This document shows, in pieces, positions 53,119 to 62,384 of a DNA stretch of 64,000 bases. The first letter of the stretch is position 1, and each line of letters opens with the position of its first letter. The stretch spans positions 1-64,000 of the forward strand of contig CAWJAY010000028.1 of assembly GCA_963840925.1 (NCBI GenBank), written 5' to 3'. The position numbers and the translations under genes are program-made. Source of the stretch: DATAOG01 sp963840925. GTDB lineage: Bacteria > Pseudomonadota > Alphaproteobacteria > Geminicoccales > Geminicoccaceae. Below the pieces are notes generated by a model that searched no databases, was not told the origin of the DNA, and saw only the letters and a list, made by a program, of their open reading frames with translations.

Positions 53119-54510
53119 ATGACAGCACCCAGCCATCGCATTACCGAGGTGCGAAGACGCGACGGCACCAGTCGCGCGATCCTGTTCCTCCATGGCTTCG
53201 GCGGCAGTCATCAAAGCACCTGGAGCTGCTTCCCGTTCATCGCCGGCACGGATCCGGCGCTCAACGACTGGGACATCTTGAACCTCGGGTTCAGCACTAA
53301 CCTGCTGCCCGACATCCGGCGCATCTGGTCGGCCGATCCGGATCTGCCGGGGCTCGCCCTCCATTTGAAGACCCGCCTGGAAAATGCGCCCCTGGCTCAA
53401 TACCAGTCGCTGGCGATCGTCGCCCACAGCATGGGCGGCCTCGTCGTGCAGCGGGCCTTGCTCGATGATCTGGCGATCGGCCCACGCACGTCTCACCTGC
53501 TGATGTTCGGCACGCCGAGCAAGGGCCTGCGCAAGGCCGGGTATTTTTCGTTCCTGAAGCCGCAGCTCAAGAACATGGCAGACGACAGTCCCTTCATCTT
53601 ACAGCTGCGGGACAGCTGGACGAGCCGCTACCCCAATCCGGTGTTCAAGCTCCTCGCGATCGCGGGCGATCGGGATCAGTTCGTGCCGGTCGAGTCCTCG
53701 ATCTACCCGTTCGCGGATGCTCATCGACGGATGGTCGCGGGCGATCATCTCTCGATGGTCAAGCCCGACGACGCGAGGGCGGAAAGCGTCGGTCTGCTGG
53801 TCGGCGCGCTGACGGCGAAGGCTGAGCCTGCGGCCCCTTCGGCGCCTCTGCGGACCAGCTCTGCCGAGATGTCTGAAAACGAGGTCCGCCAGGAGCTGGT
53901 GAACCGTGCGGACAAGTTGACCGAGACGGAAGTCGTGAACGCGGCGCTCGAGCTCGATCTGAAGGGCCGACGCGAAGAGGCGATCGCAATGTTGCAGGCC
54001 CATCTCGGCCGCAGCACCGACATCAGCGGCACCTTGGCCGGTCGCTTCAAGCGTCGTTGGCTCGCGACCGGCGATCAGGCGGATGCACGGCGGGCGTTGC
54101 AGCTCTACCAGAGCGCGCTCGACACATCCTCAGCGGCGAACGACCATCAGCAGGCGTTTTATCACGCGATCAATGTCGCGTTTTTGCGCTTCGTCGTCTG
54201 GGACCAAAGGGAGGAGGCGATGCGCCTCGCGCAGCTGGCGCTCGGTCATTGCGCGCAAGCGCCTGACACGTTCTGGCGGGTCGCCACGGAAGCAGAGGCC
54301 TACCTTTATCTGGGCAAGGTCGGGCTGGCGCTCGCGACCTACGGCCGGCTGTTCGCGATGGGCGCCGGGCCCGGACAACTGCAGTCTGCCGGCCAGCAGG
54401 CGTATCAAGTCGCGCATAAGCTCGGCGACGCCGAGCTTGAGGCGACTCTGCTGACCCTCTTCAACCCGGAAACCCACCAGTCGGAACAGCCGGCGGGCGG
54501 CCTGCGTTAG
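53119..54510 (+). CDS. Alpha/beta hydrolase fused to MAP3K TRAFs-binding-like helical repeats (TPR-S type)
   Basis: A 463-residue two-part protein. Residues 15-230 are a lipase-like hydrolase: oxyanion HGFGG (25-29), Ser104 in AHSMGG, acid around Asp184-186 in AGDRDQFVP, and His210 in GDHLSMV. Residues 260-450 form helical repeats whose QAFYHAINVAFLRFV and FWRVATEAEAYLYLGKVGL match the MAP3K TRAFs-binding (DUF4071, TPR-S) pattern. In predicted conflict systems this repeat domain sits next to effectors and senses a nucleotide-type ligand. The start follows GGAGG. It is followed after 30 bases by an RyR-domain gene on the same strand. Confidence 0.85.
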   Translation: MTAPSHRITEVRRRDGTSRAILFLHGFGGSHQSTWSCFPFIAGTDPALNDWDILNLGFSTNLLPDIRRIWSADPDLPGLALHLKTRLENAPLAQYQSLAIVAHSMGGLVVQRALLDDLAIGPRTSHLLMFGTPSKGLRKAGYFSFLKPQLKNMADDSPFILQLRDSWTSRYPNPVFKLLAIAGDRDQFVPVESSIYPFADAHRRMVAGDHLSMVKPDDARAESVGLLVGALTAKAEPAAPSAPLRTSSAEMSENEVRQELVNRADKLTETEVVNAALELDLKGRREEAIAMLQAHLGRSTDISGTLAGRFKRRWLATGDQADARRALQLYQSALDTSSAANDHQQAFYHAINVAFLRFVVWDQREEAMRLAQLALGHCAQAPDTFWRVATEAEAYLYLGKVGLALATYGRLFAMGAGPGQLQSAGQQAYQVAHKLGDAELEATLLTLFNPETHQSEQPAGGLR

Positions 54511-54540
54511 CCACTGGGACCCAGGCAATGGAAACCGGAT

Positions 54541-54828
54541 ATGAGCACCTACGAGCCGCGGCCGATCGACACCTCGACGGTCGAGTTGGCTGACGAGCTC
54601 CAGCTGTTGACCGAACAGCTGGCCGAGAATGCCCACGACCACTGGGCCAAGCGACGGATTGCGGAGGGCTGGACCTTCGGCCCCTGCCGCGACGAGGCGG
54701 CGATGAGCCATCCGGATCTCGTGCCTTATGCGGAGCTGTCCGAGGGCGAGAAGGAGTACGACCGCGAGACCGCCATGCAGACGCTGCGCGCGATCATCGC
54801 GCTTGGCTGGCGGATCGAGCGGGGCTGA
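54541..54828 (+). CDS. RyR-domain protein
   Basis: A 95-residue protein that is essentially one RyR repeat. The diagnostic run is AHDHWAKRRIAEGWTFGPCR, then HPDLVPYAELSEGEKEYDRE and LRAIIALGWRIERG. RyR domains were named from ryanodine receptors; in bacteria they occur in predicted nucleotide-sensing and conflict systems, where ligand binding is assumed. The gene is 30 bases downstream of the hydrolase/repeat gene, with an AUG after a purine-rich stretch. No other domain is present. It is probably an accessory sensor to the hydrolase. Confidence 0.85.
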   Translation: MSTYEPRPIDTSTVELADELQLLTEQLAENAHDHWAKRRIAEGWTFGPCRDEAAMSHPDLVPYAELSEGEKEYDRETAMQTLRAIIALGWRIERG

Positions 54829-54838
54829 GGCCGAGCCG

Positions 54839-55774
54839 TCACATCGAGGTCAGAGGCCGGGCCTCCTCCGCCGCGGCGGCCGAGCGCTGCTGGCGCGCAA
54901 GCCGCGCCTCGCGTTGGGCGATGTAGATCGTCGAGGCGAAGATCAGGCCGCCGCCGAGCCAGGTCCAGAGGCTCGGCACCTCGGCGAACCAGAGGTAGGC
55001 GACCAGCGCCCCGAACGGCAGGCGCAGGAACTCGAACGGCACCACTGCGGATGCCTCCGCGAGGTGGACCGAGCGGGTGAGCGTGAGCCAGCTGAGCGTG
55101 CCGAAGCCGCCGATCGCGATCAGCAGCAGCCAGCCCGAGAGGTCCGGGGTGCGCCAGTGGAGCAGGGCCAGCGGCAATGAGAGCAGGGTCGCGAACAGCG
55201 CCTGGTACCAGACGATGGTCGGGACCCGCTCGGTCAGCGTCAGGCGCTTGATCATCAAGGTGACGACCGCGGCGAGCAGGGCGCCGAGCAGCACGAGCCC
55301 GGCGAACGGCGAGATCGCCGCAGCGCCCGGCCGGAGCACGATCAGGACCCCCGCCAGGCCCAGCCCGACCGCGGCCCAGCGCCGGCCACGCACGACCTCG
55401 TGCAGGACCAGCGCCGCGCCTACGGTCGCGAACAGGGGCTTGGAGAACGCGAGCGCGATCACTTCGGCAAGCGGCAGATAAGCGATCGCGACGAAATAGC
55501 AGATCATGCCGGCGACGTGCCCGACGCTCATCAGGAGCAGCCGCCCGGGGCGCCGCGCCCGGAACATCTCGAGCCGCAGCCCGCCCATGAACGGCAGCAT
55601 CGCGAACAGGCCGAACAGGTTGCGGAAGAACACGACCTCGAAGGCGTGGACATCGGCGGACACGACGCGGATCATGCCGTTCTGGATCGCGACGCAGACC
55701 GCGCCCAGGACCATCAGCAGCGCCGCCTGGACGATCGGCGACCGGCTGCGATAGGCGGTGGCGAGTGCCCGCAC
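54839..55774 (-). CDS. EamA/DMT-superfamily transporter
   Basis: A protein of about 311 residues with ten predicted helices in two EamA repeats (ALLMVLGAVCVAIQNGMIRV in the first; ISPFAGLVLLGALLAAVVTL in the second). Drug/metabolite exporters of this family move amino acids, nucleotides or other small molecules. The GTG at 55774 gives an N-terminus like the family; the frame is open to a TTG at 55843, which would add 23 residues. It ends 11 bases from the RyR gene on the other strand. Confidence 0.88.
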   Translation of the reverse strand: MRALATAYRSRSPIVQAALLMVLGAVCVAIQNGMIRVVSADVHAFEVVFFRNLFGLFAMLPFMGGLRLEMFRARRPGRLLLMSVGHVAGMICYFVAIAYLPLAEVIALAFSKPLFATVGAALVLHEVVRGRRWAAVGLGLAGVLIVLRPGAAAISPFAGLVLLGALLAAVVTLMIKRLTLTERVPTIVWYQALFATLLSLPLALLHWRTPDLSGWLLLIAIGGFGTLSWLTLTRSVHLAEASAVVPFEFLRLPFGALVAYLWFAEVPSLWTWLGGGLIFASTIYIAQREARLARQQRSAAAAEEARPLTSM

Positions 55775-55903
55775 CGTCGCGCTCAGGCGGGCGGCGCCCG
55801 ATCGCGCCGCAGGTATGCCTCCGGCAGCGTCCCGCCGCAGCAACCGAGCGCGCGCCGGTGCACCGAGCCGAACCGCAGCAGGATCGGGCGCATCGCCTGC
55901 GGC

Positions 55904-56956
55904 TCAGCGCTCGAGGAACGCCTGCACCGCGCGGATCAGCAGCGGCGCCCGCTTCTCGAGGCTGAGGAAATGGGTGGCGTTGCCGATGACCAGGTATTGC
56001 TTGTCGGCGGCGCCGAGCCGCTCGAACAGGCCGAACGCGTCATCGTGCGTGGACTCGGTATCATCGCCACCGCGAATGACGAGGGTCGGCACGTCGATCC
56101 GGCCGGCGTCGTAGAGCGGCCGGCCGTGCAAGATCTCCCAGAGGTCGACCAGCACGCCGTTCGGCGCCCGCACCACCTTGGTGCCCTCGGGCTCGGCCGC
56201 GAGCAGCGCATCGAACCAGGTCTGGAGGACCTTGTCCTCCCGCCACTCGGTCTTGTCCTCGGGAACGATCTGGTCTGCCCACCGGCCGCTCGCCCGCTCG
56301 AAGTCGACCGTGCGGTAGGCGCCCAACGGCTTGAGCCGATCCGGGTCGGCCGGATCGGCCAGCCACGCGCCATCCTCTGGGTCCTGATGGCTGTAGACCG
56401 GCGCGTAGAGGACGAGCTTCTCGACCCTGCCGGCGTGCGCCGCCGCATAGCTCCCGACGATCACCGTGCCCCACGACCAGCCGACCAGATCGACCTTGTC
56501 GGCGCCGGTGCGGCACCGGATGAACTCGACCGCGTCGCCGACGTCGACCACCGCGTCCTCGGCCCGTGAGAAGGGCGCATTCTTCTCGGGCGGGTCGGAC
56601 ATCGCGGCCGGCCGCGTCGAGCGGCCGTAGCCGCGCAGATCGAGCGCGTAGGCGGCCAAGCCGCGGTCGGCGACCTGCGTCATCCAGTCGTAGCCCGCGA
56701 GCTCGAGATCGAACGTCGCCCCCGGGTAGGTCGCACCGTGCACGAACAAGACCGCTCTCTCGAGCTTTGCGGGGTCCATCCCGGCGGGCAGCCGCTCGCG
56801 GACAGAGACCCGGGCGCCGGGATCGGCGGAGCTCGCGACGAGGTGGTCGCTCACGGAAGTCTGTCCCGCGCAGGCGGGCTGTGCCATGACGCTCGGGAGA
56901 GCGGCCAGGAGGAGGACGGCCCCGATCGAACCGAGGCGGCCAGGGAAGCTGGTCAT
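55904..56956 (-). CDS. Secreted alpha/beta hydrolase
   Basis: A 350-residue protein with a signal peptide (first ~30 residues, ending around AQPACA). The catalytic core starts AVLFVHGATYPGATFD; the nucleophile serine is in LVGWSWGTVI, the acid in RGGDDTEST, and the His in GNATHFLSLE. The long insert around QIVPEDKTEWREDKVLQTW may form a lid. It is probably a periplasmic or secreted lipase/esterase or peptidase. It is divergent from the dehydrogenase gene, 112 bases away. Confidence 0.9.
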   Translation of the reverse strand: MTSFPGRLGSIGAVLLLAALPSVMAQPACAGQTSVSDHLVASSADPGARVSVRERLPAGMDPAKLERAVLFVHGATYPGATFDLELAGYDWMTQVADRGLAAYALDLRGYGRSTRPAAMSDPPEKNAPFSRAEDAVVDVGDAVEFIRCRTGADKVDLVGWSWGTVIVGSYAAAHAGRVEKLVLYAPVYSHQDPEDGAWLADPADPDRLKPLGAYRTVDFERASGRWADQIVPEDKTEWREDKVLQTWFDALLAAEPEGTKVVRAPNGVLVDLWEILHGRPLYDAGRIDVPTLVIRGGDDTESTHDDAFGLFERLGAADKQYLVIGNATHFLSLEKRAPLLIRAVQAFLER

Positions 56957-57068
56957 TTCGGGTTCCCGAGTGGGAGTTCGAAGACAGCGGCTCTCATCTA
57001 TAGTTCAACCGATCGCAACCGTGAAGAAAACGAGGGCGCCGGGGCAACGCATCGATAAGGAGGACCAT

Positions 57069-57945
57069 ATGAGCAGGCGGATCGGCTTCATCGGCGCCGG
57101 CCTGATGGGCCATGGCATGGCCAAGAACATTGCCCTGAAAGGCTTCGAGCTGGCCGTGCTCGGGCATCGCAACCGGCAGCCGGTCGAGGACCTGCTCGGC
57201 CACGGCGCGACCGAGGCAGCGAGCCCCGCGGCGCTGGCGCGCGCCAGCGAAGTGCTGATCCTCTGCGTGCCGTCCTCGGCCGAGGTCGAGGCCTGCGTGT
57301 TCGGCGAGGACGGCATCCTGGCCGGCGCCCACGACGGGCTGATCGTAGTCGATGCCACGACCGCCGAGCCCGCCTCGACCGAGCGGGTCGCGCGGGCGCT
57401 CGCGGACGAGGGCGTGGGCTTCGCCGATGCGCCGCTCACCCGCTCGCCCAAGGACGCCGAGGCCGGGCGGCTGAACACGCTGGTCGGCGCGGACGACGCA
57501 ACGCTGGCCGCGATCCGACCCGTTCTGGAAGCGTATTGCGAGAACATTTTCCACGTCGGTCCAGTGGGTTCCGGGCACAAGATGAAGCTGATCAACAACT
57601 TTCTGAGCCAGGGCACCGCAGCACTGGTCGCCGAGGTGGTGACGACCGCGACCAAGGCCGGCGTCGACCTTGCCAAGCTGTTTGAGGTCGTGAGCGAAGG
57701 CGGCGCCAACTCGGCGGTGTTCCAGCGCTTCATGCCGTGGGTGCTCAGCGGCGAAGGCGGCATGATCTTCAAGCTCAAGAACGGCCAGAAAGACGTCCGC
57801 TACTACACCCATCTGGCCGAAGCCGTGGGCGCCACGGCGTTCCTCGGCGCGGCGATCCATCAGGTCTTCACGCTGGCGGCAGCGCAGGGCGAGGGCGACA
57901 GCTACGTGCCGGCCCTCGCGCGCGCGCTCGGCAAGGTCAACGGCG

Positions 57946-57968
<23 letters not shown>
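57069..57968 (+). CDS. NAD(P)-dependent dehydrogenase, 3-hydroxyisobutyrate-dehydrogenase-like
   Basis: A 299-residue beta-hydroxyacid dehydrogenase. It begins RRIGFIGAGLMGHGMAKNIA, the Rossmann motif with GxGxxG. The substrate-site stretch DAPLTRSPKDAEAGRLNTLVGA replaces the usual DAPVSGGxxGAxxGxLxxMxGG. The catalytic lysine is in GSGHKMKLINNFLS. The ATG at 57069 follows AAGGAGG. Substrate unknown; tartronate-semialdehyde or hydroxyacid reduction are possible. Confidence 0.92.
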
Positions 57969-58745
<777 letters not shown>

Positions 58746-58831
58746 GCTCACCACCTCCCCAGGCTTGCTGATCTGCTGCCAGATCGAGCACATTCCATGC
58801 TTGGCGCAGCTCAGGCAAGTGGGGGAAAACG

Positions 58832-59527
58832 ATGGCGCTGTCAGGGAAAGGAGCGCTGGTCATCTGGCACGACCCGGCGCCCGGGATCGAGAGCGATTAC
58901 AACGAGTGGCACTCGAAGGAGCACATGTTCGAGCGGGTCGCCGTGCCCGGCTTTCGGCGCGGCCAGCGTGCGGTCGCGATCAGCGGCGGGCCCCGCTATT
59001 TCAACTTCTACGAGGTCGACGGCCTCGAAACGCTGACGTCCAAGGCGTATCTCGATCGCCTCAACGATCCGACGCCCTGGACTCGGCGGGTGTCGCCGCA
59101 CATGCGCAACAACAGCCGGACGCTTTGCCGTGTCGTGGCGAGCTTCGGCGCTGGCGGCGTGCCGGTTTTCTGGACGATGATCCTGCTCTCGCCCGCGACC
59201 GGGCGGGGCGACGGCCTGCGCGCCTGGCTCGCCGGTGACGCGCTGCCGAAGCTGATCGGGCAGCCGGGCATCCTCAGCGGCCATCTGCTCGAGGGCGAGC
59301 CGACCACGAGCGGCCAGGAGACCGTGGAAAAGCGGCTGCGCGGCGACAAGAACGAGTACGTCGACTGGCTGATCATGGTCGGCGGCTACGACAGCGAGGC
59401 GCTGGCGGCGATCCGGAACGAGCCGCTCTCGGAAGCCGATCTGGCCCAGCGTGGCGCTGCCGCGAGCGAGGTCCGCGGCATTTATCGGCTCGTGCACTGC
59501 GTGACCGCAGCCGATCGCCCGGCATGA
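58832..59527 (+). CDS. Protein with two ferredoxin-like (dimeric alpha/beta barrel) repeats, function unknown
   Basis: A 231-residue soluble protein. Features are WHDPAPGIESDYNEWHSKEH near the start and repeated strand/helix blocks (VPGFRRGQRAVAI and, in the second half, QPGILSGHLLEG), matching two stacked dimeric alpha/beta-barrel units like those in EthD or DUF4286-type proteins. No catalytic site is recognised. It lies 86 bases from the divergent methyltransferase start. A small role in degradation or stress is possible. Confidence 0.7.
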   Translation: MALSGKGALVIWHDPAPGIESDYNEWHSKEHMFERVAVPGFRRGQRAVAISGGPRYFNFYEVDGLETLTSKAYLDRLNDPTPWTRRVSPHMRNNSRTLCRVVASFGAGGVPVFWTMILLSPATGRGDGLRAWLAGDALPKLIGQPGILSGHLLEGEPTTSGQETVEKRLRGDKNEYVDWLIMVGGYDSEALAAIRNEPLSEADLAQRGAAASEVRGIYRLVHCVTAADRPA

Positions 59528-59626
59528 GTTCGATCAGCGGCTGCGTGACGTCAGCCCCGGAATCGGCCAATGTCCCGATCGCGTCGTCTGAATGCAGCTC
59601 GCCGGGCTGCGGAGGGACCGAGCGCG

Positions 59627-60752
59627 ATGACCGTCCAGCTCGATAGCGTCGAAGCCGCGATCGCCGAGATCGCGGCCGGCCGGGTCGTGATCGTGGTCGA
59701 CGACGCCGACCGCGAGAACGAGGGCGATCTGATCATGGCCGCCGCCAAGGCCGAGGCGCCGGCGGTCGCGTTCATGATCCGGCACACCAGCGGCATCCTG
59801 TGCACGCCGTTGCCGGCGGAGACCGCGCGCCGGCTGCGCCTCGACCCGATGGTGGCGCTGAACGATGCGCCGATGGGCACCGCGTTCACGGTCTCGGTCG
59901 ACTACCGCTTCGGCCTGACCACCGGCATCTCGGCTCACGAGCGCAGCAACACCGTGCGGGCGCTCGCCAACGCCAACGCCGGCGCCGACGACTTCGTCCG
60001 GCCCGGCCACATCTTCCCGCTGATCGGCCGCGACGGGGGCGTGCTGGTGCGCTCGGGGCATACCGAGGCGGCGATCGACCTCGCGCGGCTCGCCGGCCTG
60101 CCGGCGGTCGGGCTGCTGGCCGAGCTGGTCAACGACGATGGTACCGTCAAGCGGCTGCCGCAGCTGGTCGAGTTCGCCGCCGAGCACGCCCTCAAGATGA
60201 TCTCGGTCGCCGATCTGATCGCTTACCGGCAGCGGCGCGAACAGCTGATCGAGCGGATCGGCGAATACGAGGTCGCAACCGAGGCCGGCCCGGCGCGCGT
60301 GGTCGCCTACGCCACGCCGTTCGATGCCGTCCACCACCTGGCGTTGGTCTTGGGCGAACTCGCAGGCGGCGAGGACGTCCTGGTCCGGATCCATCGCGAG
60401 CAGGTGATCAACGACGTGTTCGCGCGCCGCGACGGGTCGGGCCAGCTGATCCCGAAGGCACTGGCGCGACTGGCGGCGCAGGGCAGGGGCGTCCTGATCT
60501 ATCTCCGGGAGGGCACGGCCGGGGTGCCCGCTGCCGGCCAGACCGATCCGGCCGAGGCCAATCCCGAGGCCGCTGGCGCTGGCAGCGAGCTCGCCCGCAG
60601 CCAGCAGTGGCGGGACGTTGGCATCGGCGCTCAGATCCTGCGCGATCTCGGGGGTCAGCTCGATCCGCCTGCTCGCGACCCGGCACCGGCACTATGTCGG
60701 GCTGGCCGGCTTCGGGATCGACATCGCGGCGACCGAGCTGATCGACAGCTGA
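59627..60752 (+). pseudogene. ribBX: RibBX-type protein (DHBP synthase plus degenerate cyclohydrolase half), frameshifted near the end
   Basis: Residues 1-205 are 3,4-dihydroxy-2-butanone-4-phosphate synthase (DDADRENEGDLIMAA, FMIRHTSGILC, GISAHERSNTVRAL, RPGHIFPLIGRDGGVLVRSGHTEAAI split over two lines). It makes a riboflavin precursor from ribulose 5-phosphate. The rest resembles GTP cyclohydrolase II but lacks the CDCG zinc cysteines and catalytic residues, as in RibBX proteins of proteobacteria. At about 60650, GATCTCGGGGGTC has five Gs where four keep the frame. One fewer G restores SIRLLATRHRHYVGLAGFG and a stop at 60750-60752. As written, the tail is altered and runs to 60787. The RibB part is intact, so function may survive. 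Confidence 0.85.
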
Positions 60753-60813
60753 CGCCCGGGCCGAGTGTGGCGGCATCGCCCGCCTAGCCAAAAAAGCAAA
60801 ATAATAAGGGTTG

Positions 60814-60831
60814 CAACTTAACCTCAAGTTG
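60814..60831. promoter_or_regulatory. Inverted repeat in AT-rich leader before the receiver-like gene
   Basis: CAACTT and AAGTTG are separated by six bases inside an unusually AT-rich 90-base intergenic stretch, 46 bases before the GTG. It may be an operator or part of a promoter. No regulator is identified. Confidence 0.3.
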
Positions 60832-60877
60832 ATAGAACCGAGGGCCCCACCGTCGATTCTTCGCAGGAGTCCCACCG

Positions 60878-61354
60878 GTGCCATCTGCCGCCCCACCCGA
60901 TGCCGCTCTGGCCCCAGCCGCGCCCGCTGCCGCCGCCCAGGTCGATGACCAGCCGCTCCGTTTCCTGCTGATCCGCACCAAGCCGGGTGAGCTGCCCTGG
61001 CTCGCGCGGACCATGGCCCAGGTCATGGCGCCGGTCGAGATCGTGCAGGTGGTCGGCATGGCCAATGCGCTCTGGCGGCTCGGCCACGAGCGCTTCGATT
61101 CGGTCCTGCTCGACGTCGATCTGACCGATCGCTGGGTGGTCCGCCGCTGCCGCGAGCAGATCGCCGACATCGCGGCGGTGCCGGTGCTCGATCTCGCCGA
61201 CCGGCCCGAGGCCAAGGCTGAAGCGCCCGCGGTCGTCGAGCGGCCGAGCCGGCGGCGCGAGGCGTGGGATGACCAGGAGCGCCAGATGCTGCGCCTGCCC
61301 TGGCAGCGCCGCCCCAGGCGGCCCCAGGACCCGGCCCGGGCCGAAGTCGCCTGA
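60878..61354 (+). CDS. Receiver-like protein with N- and C-terminal disordered tails
   Basis: A 158-residue protein. The centre (about residues 25-110) looks like a response-regulator receiver fold: RFLLIRTKPGELPWLARTMA, then FDSVLLDVDLTDRWVV with Asp79 at the phosphoacceptor position. The acidic pair normally after the first strand is absent, so it is probably a pseudo-receiver. An Ala/Pro-rich N-terminus and a basic C-terminus (RRPRRPQDPARAEVA) surround it. It starts with GTG behind GGAG. No kinase gene is adjacent. Confidence 0.6.
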   Translation: MPSAAPPDAALAPAAPAAAAQVDDQPLRFLLIRTKPGELPWLARTMAQVMAPVEIVQVVGMANALWRLGHERFDSVLLDVDLTDRWVVRRCREQIADIAAVPVLDLADRPEAKAEAPAVVERPSRRREAWDDQERQMLRLPWQRRPRRPQDPARAEVA

Positions 61355-61389
61355 CCTGCTGGCTCGGCCCGGGCGTCCGGGCCTCATGG

Positions 61390-62193
61390 TCAGCTTTCCG
61401 GCCGGCGGGCGACCAGAGCGCCGCCCTGGAGGACGTAGGCTTCGCGCCGGCGACCCGAAGGGCAGCACTCGAGGTCGCCCTGCTGGCGGACCTCCAGCAT
61501 GAGCTCGATCGCGCCGTCCTCGATCCGCTCGATGCCGCTCGCCAGCACGTCCGTGTTGGCGCCGCCGACGTAGGTCTTGGCGGCCGGCTGGAAGCTGTCG
61601 CCGGCGAACCGATATGCCATCAGAAACTGGGAGCTGCCGGGCTGATCGGTCTGGAAGCTCAGCAGCACCGCCGCATCGGCGCGGCCGTCCTGATCGAGGT
61701 CGCCGAGCTCGGCGCTTTCGATCTCGAAGCGGCCGCCCGACGACGTGAGCTGCGCCAGCCGGGCCAGGTCGCGCGCCAGCGCCTCGGCAAGCCTGGCCCG
61801 ATCGGCACCGCTGGCGGTCGGAAGCGCGCTCGGCGCGAGTGCCGGGATCGTCTGCATCTCGACCCGTGCCGGGCCGGCCTTCTGGCAGGTCCAGCCTGAC
61901 CCCGCCAGACGCTGGACCAGGTCGCGGGTGCGCTCGACGCAGAAGCCGAAATCGTGCGCCGCCTCCCAGATCGCCTCGCGGTCGTCGGCACGGTTGGCGT
62001 CGCGCCAGTACATGACCTGGCAGGGCAGGCGATTGGGCGCGTCCGCGCGCTGCAGCTCGATCCGGCGCTCGCGCTCCCCGTTCCGGCACATGTAGGCCTG
62101 ATCGGTAGCAGCCCGAGCCGCAAACGGCGCGCTGATCGCCAGCAGCGCCAGGCTCCAGACGGTCGCGCGCCGGTAGATCGTCCGCCGGTCCAT
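61390..62193 (-). CDS. Secreted or periplasmic protein of unknown function with an aspartate-rich loop
   Basis: A 267-residue protein with a signal peptide (roughly residues 1-28, ending AARA). Six cysteines are scattered in the mature part (MCRNGER, LPCQV, FCVERT, WTCQK, ECCPS), so disulfides are likely. The loop GDLDQDGRADAAVLLSFQ resembles the calcium-binding VCBS/FG-GAP type. No enzyme motif is seen. Its neighbour is the receiver-like gene on the other strand. Confidence 0.7.
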   Translation of the reverse strand: MDRRTIYRRATVWSLALLAISAPFAARAATDQAYMCRNGERERRIELQRADAPNRLPCQVMYWRDANRADDREAIWEAAHDFGFCVERTRDLVQRLAGSGWTCQKAGPARVEMQTIPALAPSALPTASGADRARLAEALARDLARLAQLTSSGGRFEIESAELGDLDQDGRADAAVLLSFQTDQPGSSQFLMAYRFAGDSFQPAAKTYVGGANTDVLASGIERIEDGAIELMLEVRQQGDLECCPSGRRREAYVLQGGALVARRPES

Positions 62194-62384
62194 GGACTGC
62201 CTGACCTCCTCCCAAGCCGTTCCGCTTAGCTTAGCGCAACGCGCGCCGCGCTCAACAGCAATTCGATGCCGGCGCGAACGGGTCCCCGCCGCGAGTCTGC
62301 CTCGTCTCTCCTTAAGCTAGATTTAGTGCGGCTCGCGGCCGTCAGACAATCGCCGGAATTTGATGCCGGCGTCAGACACGGAGC

